This document shows, in pieces, positions 55,331 to 64,000 of a stretch of 64,000 nt of DNA. Below the pieces are notes generated by a model that was not told the DNA's origin, did not search any database, and was given only the letters and a program-made list of their open reading frames with translations. The first letter of the stretch is position 1; the number at the start of each line of letters is the position of its first letter. The DNA is taken from contig JAJKFH010001650.1 of NCBI GenBank assembly GCA_023333565.1, forward strand, positions 1 through 64,000. Reading direction: 5' to 3'. The position numbers and the translations under genes were made by a program. The DNA is from Puffinus mauretanicus (lineage: Eukaryota; Chordata; Aves; Procellariiformes; Procellariidae).

Positions 55331-55885
55331 CAGCCGCCCGAGTCCCGACAGCGTCAGCGTGTCGGAACAAAAGTGTTTCAACAAACCTAAACGCAAGTTA
55401 CGTCTCTATGAAGGACGAAGGCACATCTGCAATAAAGGTACAGTATTCCTGAAAGCTTACTGAAAAATCGGGGGGGAGTGTTCACAGGAAGAAAATATGC
55501 TTGAGTTAATAAGATGAGGGGTGTAGAACTGAGTGTTTATATGCACCAGGACTCTCAGTAACAGGTCTGCAACAGACCAGATGAGCTACACAGTTGGAAG
55601 CTGAAGTTAGACAATTTCAGACAAGAAAAAGGTGCAGTTCTTCAACTACAGAAACTGTTTACCTGCAGTTTTGCTGAATTCTCAATTATTTAATTACTTT
55701 AAACCAACATTCTAAATTATGTAGCCACTGCTAAGTGATGCTGTTTCTCTCGTCTTTTCAGGGGTGACAGAAAAGACACTCAGTGCATCTTCTGACTTTA
55801 AAATCTCTTCGTCTTCTCTACATGCTACAATATTGGTTTGTATAAATAAAGTCTAGATTAGAAAATAAAATGCAACTTTTGTAAC
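55130..55885 (+). ncRNA. Predicted two-exon transcript, likely lncRNA
   Basis: Exon 1 (start within the CpG island, uncertain) ends at 55437 with AAAG|GTACAG. The intron 55438-55761 ends with CTGTTTCTCTCGTCTTTTCAG, a very good acceptor. Exon 2 runs from 55762 to about 55885 and carries AATAAA at 55845-55850 and again at 55864-55869. The frame open through exon 1 ends two codons into exon 2 (..SAIKG, stop), and gives no family I know, so a non-coding RNA is the simplest reading. A small novel protein is not excluded. Confidence 0.5.
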
Positions 55886-57059
55886 TGAAGATAGAGACTG
55901 CCAAATGAAGTGATGAGCTCTAGGCACCGGAGGCATTCCTCCTGCCTTCTTTGTGCAGAGAGACTTTATAACTGGCCAGGCCAAGCACATGTGTGTTTTC
56001 TCTTAATTGGATCATACTGGATGTTCAGCCACACTGAACTTAAGTGCCACCCTGTCTGCACTGGGGATTTACCAGTCTAGTCACAGGTTAAGGCCAAGTT
56101 ATCTGATCACAGGAACCTTCATTCCTTAGGTCACCTCCTGCATTTTTCCCCAGAAGGAAAGGATGGCAATAGTAGCTGAACACTCTGGTAAGAAAAAAAA
56201 AACACAAGAAAAAACCCCATGCTGGTACCCAAAAAGTGCTGCTATACAAAAGATACTGACAATAGTGATTCTTCCTCTTCTATTCCCCGTCTAGCCCATT
56301 AATTTAGGGCACTTTTCATTAAAAAAAACAAAGAACTTACAAGCATAATAGTGAAATAGTGAAACTATGCAAGACTACATTCATGTTCCCACTCCCATAA
56401 TTCCGTCCTGTCGGTCCTGCTCATTATAATAATGTTGGATTTCTCCACAGTCACACTTGGGAAAAAAAAAAAGTTCTTTACAATAAAAAATTACTATGAA
56501 GAACTGGGAGGGAATGAAACAGGCAAGCTTCTGAAGAGACTTCTTCAGTATCTGTCAGCAAAGCAAGGTTGAGAAATCAAAGACGGGAGACCTATGAATT
56601 CTCCAGTGATACACAGAGCATGCGTTCACTGCATAAAAAGTAAGTTTAATGCTGAGTGCCAGTTAGTACCTGTGACTTGATACTGAGTTGGAATAAAAAC
56701 AGGAAGATCTTGTTAAACAACTTCAGACTAGGTAGATAGAAGGGAGAAATGAAGCTGCACTTAACCCAGATAATCTAACATATACAAATAAAGTGCCTGG
56801 AACAGATCAAAACCAGAAGTGGCAGACATGATTAGTCACAGATGTTAAATCAAAAGGAGTATTCACTATCTTCTCTTCCATTATAACAGAGTCCAGGGGA
56901 TCTACCATGCTAAAGTAAGCGACTCAAAGAACAAGATGAGTTACTATTCTCCAGGTCCCAGGTCTCCTTGGCTTGTCTCTGTTTATGGTGTCTTTGGGGC
57001 AGATAATGTCTCTCTTCCTTGTATACTGTCAGTGATCATAGAGGGCCAACTGCTCTTTA
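55886..57059. other. AT-rich intergenic stretch
   Basis: 1.2 kb, no gene or repeat recognised; short A-runs only. Confidence 0.5.
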
Positions 57060-57520
57060 ATGGTTGGAGAGCCGGGGGCCAAGCATGATAATACGGTCTC
57101 ACCAGCCAGGGCTCAGTCCCACAGTGCCCATGCAGTGGGAGCAGGGCAGGCCTGGTGACAATGCAGACAGGGTCAGCTGAGAGTCAAACTGGGAAGTCAA
57201 TCCACTGGTCAGGTTCAGGCCCAGCGATGGTGACCAGGGTCAGACACAGCTGATATGCGGGCAGGTCCATAATCACAAGGCAGGTGTGAGATCAGGCTGG
57301 GTAGTCGGCCATGGGTTGGGGCCCAGATCTGTGGGGGCAATACCCAGGCACAGGCGTGGCTGTTGCTGGGCTGGACACCAGTACTCTGTGATGTAGCTCA
57401 AGCAGGACAGAAGGCCCAGGTTTGGGCTGAAATGGAGATCTTGGGCCCATGGGCAGAAGGTATGGGTAAAGGCTGCAGGAGAGGCTAGTGGGGGCCGTTA
57501 AGGCTTACCTGTATACTCAG
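57060..57520. repeat. GC-rich patch, possibly an unclassified repeat
   Basis: A sharply bounded G-rich stretch in AT-rich DNA, with recurring words such as GGTCAG, CAGGC, GGCCCAG and GGGCTGG. CpG-poor, so not a promoter island. It could be an LTR or minisatellite-derived element; the family is not recognised. Confidence 0.35.
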
Positions 57521-59564
57521 GGCCCTGATACTTACACTGGAGGTTCATGTTTAGGCCCCTCCCTTCCTGTGTTTCTCCTCTGGATATTGTATGAAAATGT
57601 CCTTCCCATCTGAAAGTTATTCCATTGTCACTGCTCTCCATTTATAAAATGATGAGTGAGGTTCAGATTCTAACTCAGATATGGATATGGTTAAATAGTT
57701 TTAGGGAAATGAAAAAGGTATGAAGGAAGGCAACCAAGCATGATGCAACATGTAGAGTGGGATCGCGCACCATCTAGAAATACAAACCAGTGGATGCGTT
57801 TTGTTCTGGGCAAAACACAAGTCCCTTCTGCAGTTCACCTTTAGTCAGTGTTTCGGAAAACAAAGACAGATCTTCTCAGCTAGTCCAAAATAAGAAAACA
57901 GTAGGGTCCTCTAAAAAACATCCTACCCTCTAAAACACTGACAATCTCCAAACTTTCCTTCTTTCCAGTTTCTGTTCTAGGAAAACTGTTAATTCCCCAC
58001 AACTAGAAACATCCTACTAGCCAGCATGTTGCTGTAGAAGGCAACTGAACTGTCTCTTCTAAAGAACGAACACTAACCTCTTGGCTGGTCTGAGCAATGG
58101 CACAGATAATACCTTCAAACAAGAACAAAGACAATTCAATGACAAAGAAAAAGAGAAGTGAAATGATTGGCTAAGTTAATGACAACAGCGCTATGAATAA
58201 AATTAATGCCTTTCCAGTTTCTACTTCCCTCCTAACCTGCTAACAACAGTTTTCGGTCAGGACAGGCAGTGGACAAAATAGAGAGAGAAGTGCTAGGTCC
58301 CTGAAGCCCGAGAGGCATACTAAGCTCCTATCAGGCCAGATTTTCATGATGCAATACAGCCTGAATAAATCATTGATGAGAATGGTTCTGAACAACTGGG
58401 TTCCTGGCCACAGATTTCACCTTGATCAGTTAGAGGCAGTAGTCCTTCCAAACACAGGCTGTCATTTTCTTCCAGTCCATTGTGATTTCCAAAGGAGAAG
58501 GATGAACGCTAATACCCTGGAGGCAGGTGTCGATGTCTTTCTCATGTATTTTGGCCAGGTTCGTCTACGTGTTATGCCAACAAAAATCTAGAATTGGACT
58601 GAGGACCACACAGCCTTGGACATGCATTCCCATGTTACAGTATGTTTCTTTCCTTTCCTGCCAGTTGTGCCAATGCACTAGTTTGCGGAGCCATTAAGAG
58701 AACTGAATCAGGAAACAATTCCAAATTTTAAAAAGTTTAAAACCAAATTTTTATTTAACAAGGTTTAAGGTGAAGTAGCAAATGTAAAGGTGCAGGTGTC
58801 AGAAACAAAAAAATTCCAATGAAATACAAGATGCAATCCAGTACACAGCAATACAGATGATCTTCATTACTGTGGACCACCCAAGGAAAGCCAGTAATAT
58901 TTTTCATGGAATAATCATACTTTAAGCAGCTTCCTCAAATTCTGGATGAATTTTTTCTGTCTCTCAACCAATTACTCTGGTCTGGGTTTCCTGCATTGAT
59001 TTACAGCTTATGCATAATGTTGGTATCTCAGCTATTCAAATTCCTCTTTGTTTTCAGGATTCTCCCCATCTCTGGTAAGCCTATTGCTGCAGTGATAACC
59101 AGAAATGGAGATTTTGTGGCTTCATGGACTCCTTAATTGTATGGCTCATTCGCGTAAGATAGTGGAGTGGTTTTATATACATTAATTTTACAGCAGAAGT
59201 AACTTAATGTAAGTTGATGCCACAGCATCAGTTTTGTTCATGCATCTGCCACTGCTGCTGTTATTTAACTCATGGAGGTGAATGTGTGTGCAATTTACTA
59301 TGCATACTTACTCCTTTGCAGATCAGAAGCCTGAATGTCCCAAAGCAAAGAGGAAAAAAGAGTCACTTTGCCAAATGAGCACAAACTTTTAAGATCCAAG
59401 TGTTAATTTTGTGGCACTTCAAAACACAAATTTGTGCAATTCCTTCCTAAATGCTGCTGGGATCCCTAAGAGTACTTCTGTTCAGGCTATTGCCAAAAAT
59501 GGAGTTCACAGAAATACTCTAGCATGCGCCTGATGAACAACTTTGTGTGCTATGTTGCTTCCTT
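57521..59564. other. AT-rich intergenic stretch
   Basis: 2 kb with no recognised gene or repeat. Confidence 0.5.
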
Positions 59565-59815
59565 AAAAGAGCAGTGCAGCAAAGCTCTCCCAGCTGCTGC
59601 ACAGCAGTTTTTACCCCTTCATAGATTTGTTGTCACAGAGGTGCTACCAGCTTTGCTGATGGGCTCAGCTTTGGCCAGTGATGGGTCCGTCTTGGAGCCG
59701 TCTGGAACTGGCTCCATCCGACATGGGGCCAGCATCTGGTGTCTTCCCACAGAAGCCAACCCTGCAGCCCCCCAGAGACCAAAACATTGCCATGTAAATC
59801 CAATATACCATTACT
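59565..59815 (+). repeat. Probable avian LTR-type interspersed repeat fragment
   Basis: The run GTGATGGGTCCGTCTTGGAG, CCGTCTGGAACTGGCTCCAT, CCGACATGGGG, GGTGTCTTCCCACAGAAGCC then CTGCAGCCCCCCAGAGACC resembles a dispersed repeat that I associate with avian LTR sequences. The match is from memory, so family and borders are uncertain. The 97-codon frame across it is not a gene. Confidence 0.4.
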
Positions 59816-62800
59816 GATCACGCATACATTTGGGCCGTGTGTTGGGTTCAGCCCAGGGTATCACCAAGTTGCAATACAGATCCAGACAAAATTCCCTAGG
59901 ATAGAGTAGCAAGCTCTCTTGGACTGGTGTGAGCAGAATGCAGCGGCCTGCCCACCTTTTCAAGGTTGTTAGTGCCATTTGCTGCTTACTCCTAGAGTGC
60001 TGAAGTCTAACATCTGTAGCAACTGCTACAATCTGAAATTAGGTTCATTCATTTCACACTCCTTGTTTTATCCCTGTCGCATCATGTCATTAACCCAGAT
60101 TATAAACAATCTGGGGCAGCAAATGTCTCTTTACTACTGGCTCTTTGTTTGAAGGCAGTTAGCATAAAAGAGCCCTGGTGAAGACATTAGTTACAAATAG
60201 TAATTATCCAGATGCATTACTAAACTAATCCAGTATAACAATGCATACATACATTATAATTAGTAAAAAAAGCAAACAAAATTTACAAATGAATGCAATG
60301 GCTGAGGATTCTTTAAAAATAATCAACATTATCTTGGAAATAATATGGAAAAATAATCACAACCAACCTTCAGAATAAAAAAGCAGCAAAACTTTATTAC
60401 CAATTACCAATTGGAAAGATGCAGATAAAATCATCATGTTACAGTGTGATGATGAAGGCCTTTTTAGACCATTAGGAATACCCTTCTTGAAATTAGCCAT
60501 TCTAGATAATTTTCACTCAAGAATGCCATGGAAACTGGCTCAGGAGATGTCAAACCTACTCAAATAAAGTTTATAGACCTTGGAATAGCACTATAATTTT
60601 GTTGATGCATTTGTTTATACAGCAATAGTGAACCTGAAAGTAAAAGTAAGTGTCCAGTTCGATAATCAGATTTTTAAGTTAGTTTTGAAAAGCTGGAACA
60701 AAAAAGGTCCACAAATACAGTTTAAAGGATAGGGGGAAACAGAAAACAAGAGATTTCAAAATGTTCACTTTATTTAATAAAATAAATTAAATAAATTAAC
60801 GAGAAGATTGAAAGGTGATGTGTTTATTTTAGTTACATTGCTGAGAAATACATTAGTCAAATATAGGTTATCAGACTCAATGCAAAATTAACTAGATTAA
60901 ATTCTATGTATGGTATGACATAGAAGGCTGAAACAGAAGAGTGATGGAGTTTATTTTGATCATAAACTCCATGAAGGCCATTACACTGGGTTTTTCCTCA
61001 AGTAACAAATATCCAAGACGAATAATTCAAATAGGACCTTGCTTGCTGATAGAATCTAGAGCCAAAGTTCACATGGATTTTAAGTTCCTTTACAGATCAT
61101 TTTAGACTCTATTACAAATCATTATTATTTAAGGAATAAAAGGTTTGTAAAGCCACACACTGAAACCTTGTAGAAAATTTTTGTGAAACAGTCTAGATTT
61201 GACTTTCTGGGGGATTTCAACAATTCTTATTTCAATATGAAATTGGAAAAGCCCCAAACTCATATTGAAACTTGCTTCCCCTACAGTTATGTTTGGTTCA
61301 ACTCATTCTGAATCTCATCTTCAGAGTAGGAGTGCTATTCATGAGCTCTAAATTTAGGTGTCTATATCTAAGATAGATGGTTTGGCTCCCTCTGTACCCA
61401 GTGGGGTTTAGCCTCAGTTCATCTTTCTGGTTTTGAAGGTCTGAATTGCATCTATGGATATATCGACAAGCCCTCCAAAGACTATGAAATGAGCATGGGA
61501 TGACTTGCCCTGATCTGGACACCTGTGTAGCAGTCACCAATGTTCTGTCTGATAAATTCTGCCTTCAACATCCATATGATAACCAAGACACTACCAGCAA
61601 TCTCATCACTTTTTGGGCCTCAAAAAAGATCTTTTGCAGTTTCCCCACAACCGAAAAGATACACTATCTCAAAGATTTAAAATCAAATAAAATTCTACAT
61701 TCTATTAGAGAGCAAAACTGCTCTGTCCACAGGAAGAGAAGCCAAGGAACTGATGAATCATTACCTTGATAAATCTGCCCCAACCATGCCTTCGGGTAAT
61801 TTCTTCCTTCCCTACTGCATCTTCCCTAATGCATCTCCATTTTCTAGCATCCTGCAACAGATCAATACAAAGGAGAAGAAATTGAAGACACAGTGGCTGA
61901 ATAAAACAAAATAAATCTATGCAGAAGCTGTACTGCAGGCCTGAAGCCTTCCAGTCTGCTTTCAAGAACTCTGAAGACAGATTCGGACCCGAGTATCCCA
62001 AACTGAAGTGTGGAGCTATTTGTTCAGTCATCCAGGAGACCTAAGAACCACAAAAAATAGTCAAAAGGCCAAGCTTTAAGCACAAAATGACATGCAAGAA
62101 TGACAAAAAAATACAATAATCATAACTGGAGCATGACTTTGAAAGATATTTTCTGAGTAGAAAAGATGGAAATGAAGGTAAAGATCATACAGCAGCAACT
62201 ATATGTGCAAGTGCATAATGTAAAGAAACGAAATAATGGATAAAGCGATCTCTTCAGGTGCATGTAAATTTGAGTAAAAAGTCTACCAGGAGTTTGCAAA
62301 TAGCATCAAAAGGTTTATATCCATATGTACATTATCAGGAGGTATTAAAAGAGGAATAACGCTACTGAGAATTATGAAAATCCTTAACTTCCCAGACACA
62401 GATTGGAAAACAGATGGTAGTAACAATGGCTGGGTCTAAGCAGTCACACAAGTGATAACGAACAACTTCCTCACAGAATAATCCCAGAACCATTAGAAAG
62501 ATGTATTTTAAAATTTTGTTTTGCTAAGTAGGGGAGATTTTATTGTAACTCAGACCATTAAAAAAACCCTCCATTTGAATGTTGATTCAGTTTAAATTAA
62601 ATGGAAGGACGAATAAAAACAGGCCTGTATCTAAGCTGCTGTCTTATAAAAGGGATAAATTCTGAGATGAGTGTAACAAGTCAGACTTAGGAGTTGAATA
62701 TGAAAGGACCTTGAAATTTCTTTAAGCCAAAGGCGCTAAAACTGCTTTTTTAGCTTTGGCAGCAGAGAACTGGGTAACTCGGGAAGTGTATCCTAGGCTG

Positions 62801-62996
62801 TGCTCCTGTCTGTGAGTCTGACATACATCCTTCTTCACTTGTTAAAGATGCTGCATTAGAACTGTACTGCCAGTTATGACTGAACTGCTGATAACTTCAG
62901 TCAGGGAAGGAATCACCTGCACCTCTGTAACAGACCTTTCACTTACGATGTCAGTTTTCTTTGTACTTAGGTAAAATGGTGAGATGACACAGACTC
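59816..62996. other. AT-rich intergenic stretch
   Basis: 3.2 kb without recognised gene. An A/T-rich run of AAATTAAATA-type units lies at 60765-60800. Confidence 0.5.
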
Positions 62997-63258
62997 AAAG
63001 ACAAGCGGCATGCAAGGGCGCCAGGGGAGGTTTAGATTGGACATTAGGAGAAATTTCTTTACTGAAAGAGTGGTCAGGCCTTGGAGCAGGCTGCCCAGGG
63101 AAGTGGTAGAGTCACCATCCCTGGAGGTATTTAAAAGATGTGTAGATGAGGCCCTTAGGGACATGGTGTAGTGGGCATGGTGTGTTGGATTGACGGTTGG
63201 ACTCGATGATCTTAAAGGTCTTTTCCAACCTTACTGATTCTATGATTCTATGATTCTA
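62997..63258 (+). mobile_element. CR1 3' end with (ATTCTATG)n tail
   Basis: GGTTTAGATTGGACATTAGG, CAGGCTGCCCAGGGAAGTGG, CTGGAGGTATTTAAAAGATG, GTTGGACTCGATGATCTTAA and AGGTCTTTTCCAACCTTACT, followed by three ATTCTATG units. It keeps the last codons of ORF2 and the 3' UTR. Low divergence makes it one of the youngest insertions here. Confidence 0.96.
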
Positions 63259-63609
63259 AGTGACACACACCGCCTTACTTGTCTTTTGCCACAACCTGCC
63301 TTCGTTATCAAGGCAGCACAGAAGGTTCAGATCAGCTGATGGATGAAAACCAGTTAGTCAAAGCAGAACCTTAGCAAGAAAGTGGTTATAATGTTAGGTA
63401 AATTAAAGTATTTCGGAAAGCTTTCTAGCACATGTACACTTCTGTGACTGACGGTACACACAACTGGAGCAGCCAGTGTGTAGTTCAGACGTATTATAAG
63501 ACTCTCAGACATAAGCAGCTTTAAAGAAAACTCCCATTAAATATTAGGAAAAAAAATCACTGTGAGGGGCTGGGGGATCTCTGTCCTTGTATATATTAAA
63601 AAACCAAAC
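63259..63609. other. Short unassigned stretch
   Basis: 350 bp between two CR1 fragments; nothing recognised. Confidence 0.5.
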
Positions 63610-63722
63610 AAGCAGGGCACTGAATAACTTGATCTAATGAGTTCTGCATGGAGTAGGGTGTTGGATCACATGACTCCCAAGAGATTCCCTCCAACCAAAA
63701 TTATTCTGACTTTATTCTATTA
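63610..63722 (+). mobile_element. Old CR1 3' end
   Basis: CTGAATAACTTGATCTAATG, GTTCTGCATGGAGTAGGGTG, TTGGATCACATGACTCCCAA, then TTCCCTCCAACCAAAATTAT and TCTGAC follow the order of a CR1 3' UTR but are much more diverged than the copy 350 bp upstream. Confidence 0.7.
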
Positions 63723-64000
63723 TTTCTTTCTTAAGCTATACTCTCACATAACAGCAACAATGAATAACACTTTCTCCTAGAGGATTCAGTCCTATCCCAC
63801 TGGATGATAACTTGGATTAATCAATCAGACCTTAACTTCACACAATACTGCAGAGTATTTCCTCAGCAGTGTGTTAACCGCAGGAACATCAAACTGACTG
63901 AGTACTCTTTGCACTGGCATCTCTTTGGATAAACATCCAAATTCTAAGTTGTATGCACACAGAATATACAGAGATCATCTGATGTTCTAAACTGTGATAG
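63723..64000. other. Unassigned window end
   Basis: 278 bp of AT-rich sequence with no feature seen. Confidence 0.5.

Noticed and set aside
54768..55370. 200-codon - strand ORF in the CpG island (and the 245-codon + frame)
   Set aside because: GC-rich DNA has few stop codons; the arginine/alanine/glycine/proline-rich translations look like compositional artefacts.

Overview
This is a piece of a bird nuclear genome, probably a macrochromosome. The evidence is a set of CR1 LINEs in both orientations, the younger ones ending in the avian (ATTCTATG)n tail; long introns with GT-AG splice sites; older amniote repeats (two MIR-like SINEs and an L3/CR1-like LINE); and a CpG-island promoter. There is no prokaryotic operon, CRISPR array or phage. 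I could not determine the species.

About the first 40 kb, on the + strand, is the 3' part of one gene. I identify it as SCRIB (Scribble, the LAP-family planar cell polarity and basolateral polarity scaffold). Sixteen predicted coding exons between 2691 and 37996 join without a frame break: 2052 nt, 683 codons plus TAG. They encode only the tail after the PDZ domains; the LRR and PDZ exons must lie upstream of the window. The 3' UTR runs to an AATAAA at 40120. Five exons (2691-3104, 12110-12151, 13043-13168, 27446-27610, 29740-29814) have no counterpart in the mammalian canonical protein as I remember it. All five are frame-neutral, so they may be cassettes or lineage-specific segments. The intron after the first exon has a GC donor.

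The introns carry most of the repeats. A long CR1 at 4745-7530 keeps its endonuclease but has lost the reverse transcriptase catalytic core. Shorter or older CR1s lie at 9718, 15461, 19622, 24711 and 30387. MIR-like SINEs lie at 25270 and 29251, and an ancient L3-like LINE at 35300-36640.

From about 40.2 to 54.5 kb there is no gene I can name. The stretch holds CR1 fragments at 47040, 50795 and 53545, and a 68-bp triplicated minisatellite at 50531. A few exon-like pieces lie on the - strand. At 54.69-55.33 kb is a CpG island with ETS and CRE-like motifs. A well-formed two-exon + transcript with a poly(A) signal leaves it to the right, and an unidentified - strand gene may start there and run towards SCRIB. 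From 55.9 to 64 kb the sequence is AT-rich and apparently intergenic, with a GC-rich patch at 57.06-57.52 kb, a probable LTR-type repeat at 59.57 kb and two CR1 3' ends near 63 kb.

Nothing here looks like a new enzymatic system. The points most worth following are the extra SCRIB tail exons with their duplicated motif, the GC-AG intron, the CpG-island transcript, and two CR1 copies that each lost their RT core by internal deletion.
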